From assembly GCF_002104765.1 (NCBI RefSeq), contig NZ_NCXM01000013.1, positions 102,613 through 166,612 of the forward strand: a stretch of DNA of 64,000 nucleotides. The letters run 5' to 3'. The notes below the pieces were generated by a model. That model was not told where the DNA came from, did not search any database, and was given only the letters and a program-made list of their open reading frames with translations. The DNA comes from Mycolicibacterium vulneris. Its GTDB lineage: Bacteria; Actinomycetota; Actinomycetes; Mycobacteriales; Mycobacteriaceae. Shown in pieces: positions 52,373-63,032 of this stretch; position 1 is the first letter of the stretch; every line of letters starts with the position of its first letter. The position numbers and the translations under genes were made by a program.

Positions 52373-52984
52373 CTACGCCGGGCTGGGTGGGGGCGCCGAG
52401 TACACGGTGATCTCGCCGGGTGAGACGGACTTGCCCGTCGATACCTCCCAGGGCATGTCCGGCGCCCAGCGCTCGAACGAGAGCAGCGCCGATTCGTCGG
52501 CGTTGGTGCAGTCGACGAATTCCATCTCGCCGCCGGCAGGCAGGCCGGTGGTCCCTTCGGTCGTATAGGAGGCGCGGCCGCGTTCGGACTCGTGGAACAT
52601 CACGCCGTCGACGACGTATGGGTCGCCGGGCCGCAGCGGCACGTCCTTGCGGGTGACCCACATTGCCAGCTCCAGGCGGCCGTCGTCTTCCTCGACGCTG
52701 AACCAGATCGGCTGGTCGCCGCCCTCCAGCAGGTGTTCCCACCAGACGAAGGGGCCTTCACGGTAGGTGACCGAACCGCGCACGATGTAGTCGATGCCGC
52801 CGTAGCTCACGATGGCCCCGGGCCCGAGTTGGCGGGGGCCGAACTGCGGCATCGCGTCGGCGGCCATTGGATCCTGGCGCCCGCCGCGCTGGGCCGGTTG
52901 CTTCGGCCGCCGCAAAGCCACCACGAGCACCACGATGGACGCGATGAAGAGCACCACGGCGATCATGACCAGCAGAGATCCCAC
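52373..52984 (-). CDS. DUF4178 membrane-anchored protein (Rv2597 type)
   Basis: A 203-residue protein with an N-terminal helix (LLVMIAVVLFIASIVVLVVAL), a basic linker and a DUF4178 domain (LGPGAIVSYGGIDYIVRGSVTYREGPFVWWEHLLEGGDQPIWFSVEEDDG). It is the first gene of the operon down to speE, starting at a GTG. DUF4178, DUF350 and SpeE-like proteins travel together in many bacteria. The role is not established. Confidence 0.85.
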   Translation of the reverse strand: MGSLLVMIAVVLFIASIVVLVVALRRPKQPAQRGGRQDPMAADAMPQFGPRQLGPGAIVSYGGIDYIVRGSVTYREGPFVWWEHLLEGGDQPIWFSVEEDDGRLELAMWVTRKDVPLRPGDPYVVDGVMFHESERGRASYTTEGTTGLPAGGEMEFVDCTNADESALLSFERWAPDMPWEVSTGKSVSPGEITVYSAPPPSPA

Positions 52985-53130
52985 GCCAATCCCTCCGTTG
53001 CCACATTGCTCGAGCGAACGGGGCTAAAGCTAACAGCTTTTTCTCGGGTTCGGCGCCCTAACGTCAGCGTGGGAATCGGCGGCACGGCCGCGTGTCCTAC
53101 AGGGACCCGTCGGCGCCGGCCGCTAAGGTA

Positions 53131-53146
53131 TCGAACAGCTGTTCTA
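53131..53146 (+). promoter_or_regulatory. SOS box (LexA site) upstream of ruvC
   Basis: TCGAACAGCTGTTCTA matches the mycobacterial LexA consensus TCGAAC-N4-GTTCGA in 11 of 12 defined positions, 16 bases before the ruvC start codon. LexA control of ruvCAB is established in M. tuberculosis. Confidence 0.85.
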
Positions 53147-53162
53147 CTAGGTGGGAGCGGGA

Positions 53163-53729
53163 ATGCGGGTGATGGGCGTCGATCCCGGCCTGACCCGATG
53201 CGGTCTGTCGGTCGTCGAAAGCGGGCGCGGGCGCACGGTCGTCGCGCTGGACGTCGACGTGGTGCGCACGCCCGCGGACGCCCCGCTGGCCGAGCGGTTG
53301 CTGAAGATCAGCGACGCCGTCGAGCACTGGCTGGCGACCCACCGGCCGGACGTCGTGGCGATCGAGCGGGTGTTCTCCCAACTCAACGTGTCGACGGTGA
53401 TGGGCACCGCGCAGGCCGGCGGAGTGGTCGCATTGGCGGCCGCCAGGCGCGGCATCGATGTCCACTTCCATACCCCCAGCGAGGTCAAGGCCGCGGTCAC
53501 CGGCAACGGTGCCGCAGATAAGGCACAGGTCACCACCATGGTCACCAGAATTCTTGGGCTGCAAGCCAAACCGACGCCGGCCGACGCGGCCGACGCGCTG
53601 GCCCTGGCGATCTGTCATTGCTGGCGGGCGCCGATGATCGCCCGGATGGCCGCGGCCGAGGCGATGGCCGCCGAGCAGCGACAGAAGTACAAGGCCAAGC
53701 TCGACGCCAAGCTGAAGGTCGCGCGATGA
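53163..53729 (+). CDS. ruvC: Holliday junction endonuclease RuvC
   Basis: A 188-residue RNase H-fold resolvase that nicks Holliday junctions. Catalytic acids appear in [11 protein letters not shown] (first Asp), [11 protein letters not shown] (Glu) and the final [12 protein letters not shown] (two Asp). The ATG at 53163 gives the usual start; a GTG four codons upstream is possible. It heads ruvC-ruvA-ruvB, overlapping ruvA by 4 bp, with an SOS box just upstream. Confidence 0.97.
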   Translation: MRVMGVDPGLTRCGLSVVESGRGRTVVALDVDVVRTPADAPLAERLLKISDAVEHWLATHRPDVVAIERVFSQLNVSTVMGTAQAGGVVALAAARRGIDVHFHTPSEVKAAVTGNGAADKAQVTTMVTRILGLQAKPTPADAADALALAICHCWRAPMIARMAAAEAMAAEQRQKYKAKLDAKLKVAR

Positions 53730-54328
53730 TCGCCTCGGTGCGTGGGGAGGTGCTCGAGGTGGCGCTCGATCACGTGGTGATCGAGGCCGCCGGCGTGGGC
53801 TATCGGGTGAACGCGACGCCGTCGACGCTGGCCGCACTGCGGTCGGGGACCGAGGCCCGGCTGATCACCGCGATGGTCGTCCGCGAGGACTCCATGACGC
53901 TGTACGGGTTCGCCGACACCGAGACCCGCGATCTGTTCTTGACCCTGCTGTCGGTGTCGGGGGTAGGCCCGCGACTGGCGATGGCGACCCTGGCCGTGCA
54001 CGACGCCGGGGCGCTACGACAAGCGCTGCACGACAGCGACGTCACCGCGCTGACCCGGGTGCCCGGGATCGGCAAACGCGGCGCCGAACGGATGGTCTTG
54101 GAATTGCGCGACAAGGTCGGCGTCGGCGCGGCGGACACACCGGCCGGCGCGGGCGCGGGTCTCAATGGCCACGCGGTGCGCAGTCCGGTCGTGGAAGCCC
54201 TTGTCGGCCTTGGGTTTGCGGCCAAGCAGGCGGAGGAGGCCACCGACAAGGTGCTGGCCGCCGAGCACGACGCCACCACGTCGAGCGCGCTGCGGGCCGC
54301 GCTGTCGTTGCTGGGTAAGTCCCGATGA
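53726..54328 (+). CDS. ruvA: Holliday junction branch migration protein RuvA
   Basis: A 200-residue protein with the three RuvA domains: OB-fold ([28 protein letters not shown]), two helix-hairpin-helix motifs ([16 protein letters not shown] and [22 protein letters not shown]) and a C-terminal RuvB-contacting domain ([22 protein letters not shown]). It forms tetramers around junctions and loads RuvB. Four-base overlaps (ATGA) link it to both neighbours. Confidence 0.97.
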   Translation: MIASVRGEVLEVALDHVVIEAAGVGYRVNATPSTLAALRSGTEARLITAMVVREDSMTLYGFADTETRDLFLTLLSVSGVGPRLAMATLAVHDAGALRQALHDSDVTALTRVPGIGKRGAERMVLELRDKVGVGAADTPAGAGAGLNGHAVRSPVVEALVGLGFAAKQAEEATDKVLAAEHDATTSSALRAALSLLGKSR

Positions 54329-55380
54329 CGGACGACTACGAGGACCGAGAGGTTCGGGAAGTCTCAGCGGCGCTGGCGCCGGCAGAAGGCGACATCGACG
54401 TCAGCCTGCGACCGCGCTCGCTGCGCGAGTTCATCGGCCAGCCGCGGGTGCGCGAACAGCTGCAGCTCGTCATCGAGGGAGCCAAAAACCGCGGCAACAC
54501 ACCGGATCACATTCTGTTGTCCGGTCCGCCGGGGCTGGGCAAGACGTCGCTAGCCATGATCATCGCGACCGAGCTCGGGTCGTCGCTGCGGGTGACGTCC
54601 GGCCCGGCGCTGGAACGCGCCGGCGACCTGGCCGCGATGCTGTCCAACCTGGTCGAGCATGACGTGCTGTTCATCGACGAGATCCACCGCATCGCCCGCC
54701 CCGCCGAGGAGATGCTCTACCTGGCGATGGAGGACTTCCGGGTCGACGTGGTGGTCGGCAAGGGCCCCGGGGCGACGTCGATTCCGCTGGAGGTGGCGCC
54801 GTTCACCCTGGTGGGCGCGACCACCCGGTCCGGTGCGCTGACCGGCCCGCTGCGCGACCGGTTCGGCTTCACCGCGCACATGGACTTCTACGAGCCCGCC
54901 GAGCTGGAGCGGGTGCTGGCGCGCTCGGCCGGGATCCTGGGCATCGAGCTCGGCGCCTCGGCGGCCGAGGAGATCGCCCGGCGCTCGCGCGGCACTCCAC
55001 GCATCGCGAACCGGCTGCTGCGCCGGGTCCGCGACTTCGCCGAGGTTCGCGCCGACGGCGTGATCACCCGCGACGTCGCCAAGTCCGCGCTGGCGGTCTA
55101 CGACGTCGACGAGCTGGGCCTGGACCGGCTGGACCGAGGGGTGCTCTCGGCGCTGACCCGCAGCTTCGGCGGCGGCCCGGTCGGGGTGTCGACGCTGGCG
55201 GTGGCGGTGGGCGAGGAGGCCGCCACGGTCGAGGAGGTGTGCGAGCCGTTCCTGGTCCGCGCCGGCATGATCGCGCGCACGCCCCGGGGCCGGGTGGCCA
55301 CCGCCAAGGCCTGGACGCACCTCGGCATGACGCCGCCGGCCGGGGTCACCGGCCTCGGCCAGGCCGGCCTGTTTGACTAG
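54325..55380 (+). CDS. ruvB: Holliday junction helicase RuvB
   Basis: A 351-residue AAA+ motor: Walker [10 protein letters not shown], Walker [10 protein letters not shown], sensor 1 [20 protein letters not shown] with the arginine finger, sensor 2 [16 protein letters not shown], and a winged helix at the end. It drives branch migration with RuvA. It closes the SOS-regulated operon; a gap of about 250 bases follows before a membrane protein gene. Confidence 0.97.
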   Translation: MTDDYEDREVREVSAALAPAEGDIDVSLRPRSLREFIGQPRVREQLQLVIEGAKNRGNTPDHILLSGPPGLGKTSLAMIIATELGSSLRVTSGPALERAGDLAAMLSNLVEHDVLFIDEIHRIARPAEEMLYLAMEDFRVDVVVGKGPGATSIPLEVAPFTLVGATTRSGALTGPLRDRFGFTAHMDFYEPAELERVLARSAGILGIELGASAAEEIARRSRGTPRIANRLLRRVRDFAEVRADGVITRDVAKSALAVYDVDELGLDRLDRGVLSALTRSFGGGPVGVSTLAVAVGEEAATVEEVCEPFLVRAGMIARTPRGRVATAKAWTHLGMTPPAGVTGLGQAGLFD

Positions 55381-55628
55381 CGGCGATCGCCCCGGCCGTT
55401 TCGCGGCCAAATCGTGACCTTTAGGCCCGGCCGGGTCCGAACGTTCGCCGGGCGCGGCGTCCGGCCAGCTCAGGCCGCCGGCGCCGCCGAGTGCGCGGCC
55501 GCAACCGTCGCCCCCGGGCGCCCGTTCGGGTGGCCCCAGCAAACATCAGCCAGCGCGTGGCCGGTTACACCCCGGCGCCGTCGGGTAACCAGCCTCACAG
55601 CAGTCATACCTGTCTGAAGGAGGTTCCG

Positions 55629-56366
55629 ATGAGGACCACAAGCCACGACTACGATCGCCCTCGCGCGCTGTACATGCCACGTTCCCGCGGCGCGCTAACC
55701 GGGTTACTCCTGATTCTTCTGGGTGCGTGGGGCGCGTTGGTGCCGTTCTTCGGGCCCAACATCGACTGGGCGTACATGGCCGACCCGGCATGGACGTGGA
55801 CCACGGCCAAAGGCTGGCTGGAGGTGCTCCCCGGGGCCGCCGCCGCGGTCGGCGGCCTGCTGGTGCTCATGTCCGGTAACCGTGCCAGCGCCGTGTTCGG
55901 CGGCTGGCTGGCGGTCGCCGGCGGCGCCTGGTTCGTGGTCGGCCGCGCGTTCGCGGCGACGCTCGGCATCGGCGACATCGGTCAACCGATGGCGTCGACG
56001 GACCTGAAACGAGCCCTGCTCGAGGTCACCTACTTCACCGGCCTGGGCGCCCTGATCGTGTTCCTGGGCGGGGCCGCGGCGGCGCGCCTGGCGGTTCGGC
56101 ACGCGCGTGACGTCGTGGTGGCGCAACCGGCGCCGGTGGCGGGCGAGGCCGTCCCGGCGGCCCAACCGGCCATGTATGACGAGACCCGCGGCCCCGCGGG
56201 GGCGGGGGCGGACGCCGTGGCGGCCGAGCGGGCGCCCCGCGGGCGCACCGGTGGTGGCCTTTTCCGTCGGCGCCCCGCGGGCGAGGGTGGTGGCCTGTTC
56301 CATCGGCGCGCCGATGGTGATGGTGGCGGCCTGTTCCACCGGCGCCACCACCACGCCGGCGCCTAG
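55629..56366 (+). CDS. Four-helix membrane protein with GGGLF-RR repeat tail (paralogue 1)
   Basis: A 245-residue protein. After YMPRSRGALTGLLLILLGAWGALVPFFGP come four hydrophobic helices (WLEVLPGAAAAVGGLLVLM, FGGWLAVAGGAWFVVG, ALLEVTYFTGLGALIVFLGG). The cytoplasmic tail ends in three repeats of the type GGGLF(H/R)RR and a His-rich end. It shares fold and motifs with the protein at 57039-57731. AAGGAGG before the ATG is a perfect ribosome-binding site. Function unknown; a strong terminator follows. Confidence 0.8.
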   Translation: MRTTSHDYDRPRALYMPRSRGALTGLLLILLGAWGALVPFFGPNIDWAYMADPAWTWTTAKGWLEVLPGAAAAVGGLLVLMSGNRASAVFGGWLAVAGGAWFVVGRAFAATLGIGDIGQPMASTDLKRALLEVTYFTGLGALIVFLGGAAAARLAVRHARDVVVAQPAPVAGEAVPAAQPAMYDETRGPAGAGADAVAAERAPRGRTGGGLFRRRPAGEGGGLFHRRADGDGGGLFHRRHHHAGA

Positions 56367-56387
56367 CGCGCAATCTCCGAGGCGGGA

Positions 56388-56420
56388 GGCCCCGGTAGCC
56401 CTTGGCTACCGGGGCCTTTT
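56388..56420 (+). terminator. Rho-independent terminator
   Basis: A perfect 13-bp stem (GGCCCCGGTAGCC with GGCTACCGGGGCC) and a 3-base loop, followed by TTTT, 22 bases after the membrane protein's stop. Confidence 0.85.
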
Positions 56421-56523
56421 CGCGTCAGGCTGGCCCGGCAAACCTCCGGTCGGTAATGTTCACCGGCCGAGACAAGCGAAATGTGGTATCCGCCACACGG
56501 GCCGCGACCGGCGAGGAGGAGCG

Positions 56524-56910
56524 ATGATCACCACCGCGTTGGTGTTCGCCGCACTGGCGGCGTTGCTGCACGTCTACATCTTTGTGATCGAATCGTTGAC
56601 CTGGACCTCGGACCGCACCCGCGCCACCTTCGGTACCACCCCGGCCGAAGCCGAAACCACCAAGCTGCTCGCCTTCAACCAAGGCTTCTACAACTTGTTC
56701 CTGGCCATCGTCACCGGTGTGGGCATCGCTGCAGTTGCCTTGGGGCACAAGGGGATTGGAGCGGCGCTGATCTTCGCGGGAGTTGGGTCGATGGCCGCGG
56801 CCGCGGTGGTGCTGATCGCGTCCGACCGCGACAAGGTGCGCGCCGCCGCGACGCAGGGCACCATTCCGGCGATCGCCATCGTGCTCCTGCTGCTCGGCCT
56901 TCAGCAGTAA
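56524..56910 (+). CDS. DUF1304 membrane protein
   Basis: A 128-residue protein with four membrane helices and the DUF1304 signature: LAALLHVYIFVIESLTWTSDRTRATFGTT, then AFNQGFYNLFLAIVTGVGI. The conserved His, Glu and Asn-Gln-Gly-Phe-Tyr-Asn lie within or near the first helices. The role is unknown. GAGGAGCG precedes the ATG. It has been placed between two paralogous membrane proteins, each with separate signals. Confidence 0.87.
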   Translation: MITTALVFAALAALLHVYIFVIESLTWTSDRTRATFGTTPAEAETTKLLAFNQGFYNLFLAIVTGVGIAAVALGHKGIGAALIFAGVGSMAAAAVVLIASDRDKVRAAATQGTIPAIAIVLLLLGLQQ

Positions 56911-57038
56911 CACCAGTCCCAGCAGCCTCAAAAGCCACGGCTACCGGTGGCTTTCGAGTTCCGCGTGGGTTACTAGTGGAAGGCGCTGGGTAACCATCCC
57001 AGGCCGGAATTCGACCCGGTATTCAACGAGGGGATGTC

Positions 57039-57731
57039 ATGAAATACGCAGAAGACGGCCAACCCCGCGGGCTGAGTATGCCGCGCTCGCGCGGCGCGGT
57101 CAGCGGATTGCTCCTGGTCATTTTGGGAGCTTGGGGGGCGTTAATACCGTTTGTTGGGCCGCACTTCAATTTCGCCTACACACCCGACCGAGACTGGGCT
57201 TGGAGCGCGGCCCGGGGTTGGCTGGAGGTGGCGCCGGGAGCGGCCACCGCACTGGGCGGCCTGTTACTGATCGTCGCCAGCAACCGGGTCGCCGCCATGC
57301 TGGGCGGTTGGCTGGCCGTGCTGGCCGGCGCCTGGTTCGTGGTGGGCGGCCAGGTCGCCCCATTGTTGGGAATCGGCTCGGCCGGTGATCCTATCGCCGC
57401 GACGGACCGCAAGCGCGCGGTGCTCGAGGTCACGTACTTCTCGGGGCTGGGCGCGCTGATCATCTTCGTGGGTGGCGTGGTGCTGGCGCGCACCGCCGTG
57501 CGCCTGGCCCGCGACGTGCATCCGGTGGCGGGCGAACCCGTCGCCGCGGCGCCGGGCGTTGAGCCCTACCGGGATTCGGTCTACGAGCCGGCCGAGGTCT
57601 CCTCGGGCGCGCTGACCAAGCCGCGACCGTCGGCGGACCCCGAGCCCAAGCGGGGATGGCGCAAGAACCGCGCCGGTGCGGGGGCCGGCACTAACGCCGC
57701 GTACCTGCGCTGGCCCCACCCGCAGCGGTAG
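57039..57731 (+). CDS. Four-helix membrane protein (paralogue 2)
   Basis: A 230-residue paralogue of the protein at 55629-56366. SMPRSRGAVSGLLLVILGAWGALIPFVGP, GWLEVAPGAATALGGLLLIVASNR, LGGWLAVLAGAWFVVGG and KRAVLEVTYFSGLGALIIFVGGVVLARTAVRLARDV align closely, while the tail differs: it is Pro/Arg-rich and lacks the GGGLF repeats. The start is an ATG after GAGGGGATGTC. Function unknown. Confidence 0.8.
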   Translation: MKYAEDGQPRGLSMPRSRGAVSGLLLVILGAWGALIPFVGPHFNFAYTPDRDWAWSAARGWLEVAPGAATALGGLLLIVASNRVAAMLGGWLAVLAGAWFVVGGQVAPLLGIGSAGDPIAATDRKRAVLEVTYFSGLGALIIFVGGVVLARTAVRLARDVHPVAGEPVAAAPGVEPYRDSVYEPAEVSSGALTKPRPSADPEPKRGWRKNRAGAGAGTNAAYLRWPHPQR

Positions 57732-57747
57732 TTCGCGTCGATCAATA

Positions 57748-57784
57748 GCAATCGCCCAGTCCCGCAGCGGGACTGGGCGATTGC
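57748..57784. terminator. Bidirectional terminator
   Basis: A perfect 17-bp inverted repeat (GCAATCGCCCAGTCCCG and its complement) around a 3-base loop, between the convergent membrane protein and carboxylic acid reductase genes. The T-rich sequence after it is short, so termination strength rests on the stem. Confidence 0.8.
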
Positions 57785-57794
57785 GTTCTTGTCG

Positions 57795-60700
57795 TTAGAG
57801 CAGTCCGAGCAACTGCAGGTTGGTGATGTACTTGACGATCACCGGGGCCGACACATGCGGAATGTCTTTATCGGGGCCGATTTTCGCTTCCTGCACCGCC
57901 GCACGGAACACATCCGTGGGTGCCATCGAGCCGTTGATCGGCTTCTCCGGCTTCCGGTAGTTGTGCAACAGCGGCAGCAGCGAGTACTGACGCTGCCGAT
58001 CTGGCAGGGCCCGCAGCGAGGTCTCGAACCGCCGTAGCCACTCGGAGTAATCGGGGATGCGCTCGATCGAGTACCCGGCCTCGACCAGCCAATCGATGTA
58101 CTCGTCGAGTCCGATGCCGTCGTCGTACGGGTTCATCACGTGGTACGTCTGGAAGCCGGTGTCGCTGTCCAGGATCTGCGTTCCCAGCGTCGAGATCGCC
58201 GCGGCGATGAACTCGACCGGCAGACCGTCGTAGTGCGCCCGCTGCCGGTTGCCGTCGGCGTCGAGCTCGTAGAACGAACCGGGCGCGATACCGGTGGCGA
58301 CCAGGCTCAGCATCAGCCGGGTGAACATGTCCGGCAGGTTGAGCTGTCCGGCATAGGTGGTGTCGGCCAGGATCATGTCGCAGCGGAACACCGTGACGGG
58401 CAGGCCGCACAGGTCGTGTGCCTCACGCAGTAACACCTCGCCGGCCCACTTGCTGTTGCCGTAGCCGTTGGCGTAGTTGTCGTTGATCTCGCGGGTGGCG
58501 CTGATCTGCCGGATGTCGGCGTTCTCGACGAACTTGCCCGGCTGGATCTGGTCGCCCACACCGATGGTCGACACATACGTGTACGGCTTTTGCTTGGACG
58601 TCAACGCAATTCGGATCAGCTCCGCGGTGCCCAGGGCGTTGGGGCCGAACAGCTCGCTGTAGGGCAGCACGTGGTTCACCAGCGCCGCCGGGTCGACGAT
58701 GACGTCGACCGTGTCGGCCAGTCGCTGCCAGGTCTGCTGGTCCAGGCCGAGGTTGGCCTCGCCCTTGTCGCCCGCGATGACCTCGAGGTGGTCGGCGGCC
58801 AGCTCCTGATAGTGCGCCAGCAGTTCCGGGTCGCCGCTGTCGAAGGTCTTGTCCAGCCGGGCGCGCGCCTCCTCGTCGGACTTGGCCCGCACCAGGGCGA
58901 TGACCTTGCCGTCGACCATGTCCATCCGCTCGAGCCAGTCCAGTGCCAGGTAGCGGCCCAGGAATCCGGTCGCGCCGGTCAACAGCACCGTGCGCACCTC
59001 GGTCGCCGGCTTCGGCAGGCTCGGCGCGCCGGCCAGGATGGCCTCGTCGAGGAACTTGTCCAGTGTGAGGTCACTGGCGTGCACCGTCGTGGCGTCGCGT
59101 CCGTGCACCGCGGCCAACGTCGGCCGCTTGGAGCCCTGCAGCTCGGCCTCGATGTAGGTGGCGATGGCCGCCAGGTCGTTGGCCGGGCTGACGATGACAC
59201 CCACCGGGACGTCGACGTCGAAGATCTCGCGGAGCAGGTTGCCGAATGTCAACGCCGACAACGAGTCTCCACCCAGATCGGTGAAGTGGGCGTCGGGGGA
59301 CAGGTCGCTGGTCGCGGCGCCCAGCATGGCGGCCGCGGCGCGGCTCACGGTCTGCAGCACCGGCGCCTCGGCACCGCTGCGGCGCAGTTCGGCCAGCTCG
59401 TTGGCCTGTCCGGCGGCCAGGTCGGCGTAGATCTGCTCGAGCCGTTCGCCGTAGTGCTGCTTCAGCTTCGGCCATGCCAGCTTGCGGATCCCGGTCAGCA
59501 GACCGTTTTCCAGCGTGAACGGGGTGGTCTCGATGATGAAGTCGCGCGGCACCTCGTAGGACTGCAGGTTGGTCTCTTTGGCGACCTTCTGCAGCGAGTC
59601 GGCGATCTTTGGCTTGAGCGACTCAATGTCGTTGTCCGCCAAGGCCTCTTCGGTAGGCACCACGACGGCCAGCAGGTAGGGCTGGGCGCTGTTGCCGTAG
59701 ACGTAGATCTGGCGGATCAGCGGGCTGTTGCCGAACACCGCTTCGAGCTTGGCCAGCGTCACGAACTCGCCCTGTGCGAGCTTGAGCACGTTGTTGCGGC
59801 GGTCGACGTACACCAGCCGGTTCGGAGCGATTTCGGCGAACACGTCACCGGTGCGGTAGTAGCCGTCGTCGTCGAAAACGTTGGCGGTGGTCTCGGCCCG
59901 CTTGTAGTAGCCGGGGAACATGTTCTCGGTCCGCAACAACAGCTCACCGCGCGGGTGCGGGCGGTCGGTGCTGAAGTAGCCCAGGTCCGGAACGTCGACC
60001 AGCTTGTAGTCGATCACCGGCGGGCGCTGAATCTCCCCGTCGAACAACACCATTCCGGCCTCGGTCGAGCCGTAGCCGTCCATCAGGTGCATCTGCAGCA
60101 GCGACTCGGCCCACTTCTTCAACTCCGGTGAGGTGGGCGCGGAGCCCGTCATCGCGAAGATGAACCGCCCGCCCAGCAGGTACTGACGCTGTTCTTCCAA
60201 CACCGCGGCCGCCACAGTCTCGCGCGCCTCTGGGCCCGCATCGCCGTCGGCCAGACGACGTTCGACCTGGCGCTGGAATTCACCGAACAGCGTCTCCCAG
60301 ATGCGCGGGACGAAGTTCATCTCGGTGGGCCGCACCAACTCGAGGTCCTCGAGCAGGGTGGACAGGTCGCTGCGCGCCGCGAAGTAGGCGGTGCCGCCAT
60401 TGCCCAACGTGCCGTAGAGGATTCCGCGGCCCATGACGTGGCTCATCGGCATGAAGTTGAGGGTGATCGACGCGGCGGTCTCGCCGAACCAGTTCTTGCT
60501 GCCGCGCCGCCACATCTTGCCGACGTTGCTCTGCGGGTACATCGCGCCCTTGGGGGCGCCGGTGCTTCCGGAGGTGTAGATCAGCAGCGCGAGTGAGTCC
60601 TCGTCGGTCTGCTGCTCGGGCGCCGGGGGTAGGTCCTTGCCGCGCTGCAGCACGTCGGCGAGCTTCTCGACGACCACGCCGGTGTCGGCCAGTCGGGCCA

Positions 60701-61319
60701 CGGCGTTTTCCACAGCCTCGCGCTGGTCGTCGACCTCGGGCTGGTAGTCGAACACGACGAGCTTGCCGGGCACGTGCTCGCCGGCCAGGATCAGCTCCAC
60801 CGCGTCGGCCAGCTGGTTGACGCTCGAGGCGATCAGGCTGGGCTCGGTTTCGGCCACGATCGGCTCCAGCGACGAGATCGCCGCGCTGGTCTGCAGCGGC
60901 ACCGACACGGCGCCGATGGTCCCCAGCGCGATGTCGATGGTGGCGTAGTCGACACTGTTGAAGCCCAGCACGCAGACGCGGTCGCCGGTGCTTACCGAGT
61001 CACTGGCCCAGGCGCGGCCGAGAGCCGAAACCCGTTCGCCGAGTTCGCCATACGTGACTGTCTCGAAGCGCGGGAGCAGCTCGGCCGACGTCCGTCCGGT
61101 CTTGGCGTCCTTGACGAACTCCACGACGCGCTGCCCCAGTGCCGGCCGGTCGGCGTAACCGTCCAGCACCGTCCGGATGATCTGCGGCAGCCGCAGCCCT
61201 GGCTGTTCGGTGGCAGCGGTGATCGCCGGGTCCGGCCGGGCGGCGGCGAACTGGGGGTCGTTGGCAATGAGGTGCTCGATGCGGCGGTCGAGTTCTTCGT
61301 CATGAATAGCAGTCGACAT
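57795..61319 (-). CDS. fadD9: Carboxylic acid reductase (FadD9 type)
   Basis: A 1174-residue three-domain enzyme. The adenylation domain has [12 protein letters not shown] near residue 255 and [14 protein letters not shown]. The carrier domain has [13 protein letters not shown] with the phosphopantetheine Ser near residue 686. The reductase domain starts at [19 protein letters not shown] near residue 785, with [11 protein letters not shown] and [11 protein letters not shown] (Tyr/Lys). With ATP and NADPH it reduces fatty or aromatic acids to aldehydes. The start has AAGGGATCTGTT before ATG. It lies beside gabT, as in M. tuberculosis. Confidence 0.95.
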   Translation of the reverse strand: MSTAIHDEELDRRIEHLIANDPQFAAARPDPAITAATEQPGLRLPQIIRTVLDGYADRPALGQRVVEFVKDAKTGRTSAELLPRFETVTYGELGERVSALGRAWASDSVSTGDRVCVLGFNSVDYATIDIALGTIGAVSVPLQTSAAISSLEPIVAETEPSLIASSVNQLADAVELILAGEHVPGKLVVFDYQPEVDDQREAVENAVARLADTGVVVEKLADVLQRGKDLPPAPEQQTDEDSLALLIYTSGSTGAPKGAMYPQSNVGKMWRRGSKNWFGETAASITLNFMPMSHVMGRGILYGTLGNGGTAYFAARSDLSTLLEDLELVRPTEMNFVPRIWETLFGEFQRQVERRLADGDAGPEARETVAAAVLEEQRQYLLGGRFIFAMTGSAPTSPELKKWAESLLQMHLMDGYGSTEAGMVLFDGEIQRPPVIDYKLVDVPDLGYFSTDRPHPRGELLLRTENMFPGYYKRAETTANVFDDDGYYRTGDVFAEIAPNRLVYVDRRNNVLKLAQGEFVTLAKLEAVFGNSPLIRQIYVYGNSAQPYLLAVVVPTEEALADNDIESLKPKIADSLQKVAKETNLQSYEVPRDFIIETTPFTLENGLLTGIRKLAWPKLKQHYGERLEQIYADLAAGQANELAELRRSGAEAPVLQTVSRAAAAMLGAATSDLSPDAHFTDLGGDSLSALTFGNLLREIFDVDVPVGVIVSPANDLAAIATYIEAELQGSKRPTLAAVHGRDATTVHASDLTLDKFLDEAILAGAPSLPKPATEVRTVLLTGATGFLGRYLALDWLERMDMVDGKVIALVRAKSDEEARARLDKTFDSGDPELLAHYQELAADHLEVIAGDKGEANLGLDQQTWQRLADTVDVIVDPAALVNHVLPYSELFGPNALGTAELIRIALTSKQKPYTYVSTIGVGDQIQPGKFVENADIRQISATREINDNYANGYGNSKWAGEVLLREAHDLCGLPVTVFRCDMILADTTYAGQLNLPDMFTRLMLSLVATGIAPGSFYELDADGNRQRAHYDGLPVEFIAAAISTLGTQILDSDTGFQTYHVMNPYDDGIGLDEYIDWLVEAGYSIERIPDYSEWLRRFETSLRALPDRQRQYSLLPLLHNYRKPEKPINGSMAPTDVFRAAVQEAKIGPDKDIPHVSAPVIVKYITNLQLLGLL

Positions 61320-61382
61320 AACAGATCCCTTGCGAATGAAAGTTAGCGAGTCAATTTGCGCTGTGCGCGCTGATTCATAGAA

Positions 61383-61399
61383 CGTTAGCTAAAGTAACG
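61383..61399. promoter_or_regulatory. Inverted repeat upstream of carboxylic acid reductase
   Basis: CGTTA-N7-TAACG lies 64 bases upstream of the reductase start, within a TTAGCTAA-containing stretch. It is a possible operator; the regulator is unknown. Confidence 0.3.
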
Positions 61400-61470
61400 G
61401 TATTCCACCATGATCCCGCCTTCGTGGTGTTGTGAGATTGCCCACGCGGGACGGGACGCTTGTCCAGGTC

Positions 61471-62811
61471 TTACAGGTCGCGCAGGAGTCCGCCGAGGAT
61501 TTCGATGCCCTCCGTCAGCAGCTCGTCGCCGATGGTCAGCGGAGGCAGCAGGCGGATGATGTTGCCGTACATGCCGCAGGTCAGGACAATCACGCCGGCC
61601 GCGGCGGCCGCGACGGTCAACTTCTGCGTCAGTTCTTTGTCGGGCTCGGCGGTTCCCGACTTCACCAGTTCGATGGCGATCATGGCGCCCCGGCCGCGCA
61701 CGTCGCCGATTCGGTCGTCGGCGGCCTGCAGGCGCAGCAGCGGTTCGGTGATCAGGCGTTCCAACTGCTGGGCCCGTTCGATCAGACCGTCGTTCTCGAT
61801 CGTCTCGATGGTGGCCAGCGCGGCCGCGCAAGCTAGAGGGTTTCCGCCGAAGGTGCCGCCCAAACCGCCAACGTGCGGCGCGTCCATGATCTGCGCCCGG
61901 CCGGTGACCGCCGACAGGGGCAGCCCGTCGGCGATGGCCTTGGCGGTGCAGATCAGGTCAGGCTCGATGCCCTCGTGCTCGCACGCGAACATGGCGCCGG
62001 AGCGAGCGAACCCGGTCTGCACCTCGTCGGCGATGAACACCACGTCGTTCTTGTGGCACCAGTCCAGCAGGGTGGGCAGGAAGCCCTCGGCCGGAACGAT
62101 GAACCCGCCCTCACCCTGGATCGGCTCGATGAGGAGGGCGGCCAGGTTGTCGGCGCCGATCTGGCTGTCGATCACGTTGATGGTGCGCGCGGCGGCCTTT
62201 TCCCCGTCGGTGGCCAGTTCCTTGTCGATCAGGCCGTCCCGATAGGGGTAGGACAGCGGCGCGCGGTAGACCTCCGGGGCGAACGGGCCGAAACCGCTCT
62301 TGTAGGGGGCCGACTTGGCGGTCAGCGCCATGGTCAGGTTGGTGCGGCCGTGATAGGCGTGGTTGAACGCCACCACGGCGGGCTTGCGGGTGTACGCGCG
62401 CGCCACCTTGATGGCGTTCTCGACCGCCTCGGCGCCGGAGTTGAACAGCACCGAGCGCTTCTCACCCGAACCCGGGGTTATCCGGTTGAGCGTCTCGGCG
62501 ACGGCGACGTAGGACTCGTAGGGCGTCACCATGAAGCAGGTGTGCGTGAACTCGGCCACTTGCGCGCGCACCGCTTCGACGACCCTGGGCGACGAGTTGC
62601 CGATGGTGGTCACCGCGATGCCGGAACCGAGGTCGATCAGCCGGTTGCCGTCGACGTCCTCGATAATGCCGCCGCCGGCGCGCTTCACGAAGACCGGCAC
62701 CGACACGTTCACCGCGTGCGACACCGCCGCCGCGCGGCGCTTGGTCAGTTCCAGCGATGCCGGACCGGGGATCTCGGTGACCAGCTGGCGAGTCTGCTCG
62801 AGGCTGGCCAC
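61471..62811 (-). CDS. gabT: 4-aminobutyrate aminotransferase
   Basis: A 446-residue PLP-dependent class III transaminase. GSGIAVTTIGNSSPRVVEAV, FNSGAEAVENAIKVARAY (PLP phosphate loop), IQGEGGFIVPAEGFL, VFIADEVQTGFARSGAMF (Asp) and DLICTAKAIADGLPLSAVTGR with the Lys that binds PLP are all present. It moves the amino group from GABA to 2-oxoglutarate to give succinate semialdehyde. I chose the GTG at 62811 (GGGGAGGAG upstream), where homologues begin; the frame reaches further to 62982. Confidence 0.94.
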   Translation of the reverse strand: MASLEQTRQLVTEIPGPASLELTKRRAAAVSHAVNVSVPVFVKRAGGGIIEDVDGNRLIDLGSGIAVTTIGNSSPRVVEAVRAQVAEFTHTCFMVTPYESYVAVAETLNRITPGSGEKRSVLFNSGAEAVENAIKVARAYTRKPAVVAFNHAYHGRTNLTMALTAKSAPYKSGFGPFAPEVYRAPLSYPYRDGLIDKELATDGEKAAARTINVIDSQIGADNLAALLIEPIQGEGGFIVPAEGFLPTLLDWCHKNDVVFIADEVQTGFARSGAMFACEHEGIEPDLICTAKAIADGLPLSAVTGRAQIMDAPHVGGLGGTFGGNPLACAAALATIETIENDGLIERAQQLERLITEPLLRLQAADDRIGDVRGRGAMIAIELVKSGTAEPDKELTQKLTVAAAAAGVIVLTCGMYGNIIRLLPPLTIGDELLTEGIEILGGLLRDL

Positions 62812-63032
62812 CACATAACTCCTCCCCGCGGCGCGCGTCTCACGTCGCATCAAAAGCCTATAGACCTTGGCGCCGGGGGGCACTCCGTGCACCGTGGCGG
62901 TTGGTCGTGACCCGCGGCCTGCCAGACTGAACGGGCACACTGGACCGTTACGAGGTGCGCGACGCTCGAGTCGTACCGGCACCCAGCCACCAGGAAAGCC
63001 CCGATAATTTACGACGAAAGACAGGCGCGTCC

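Noticed and set aside
58590..60131. Plus-strand open frame of 513 codons
   Set aside because: Antisense of the carboxylic acid reductase gene, with no start signal or known domain.
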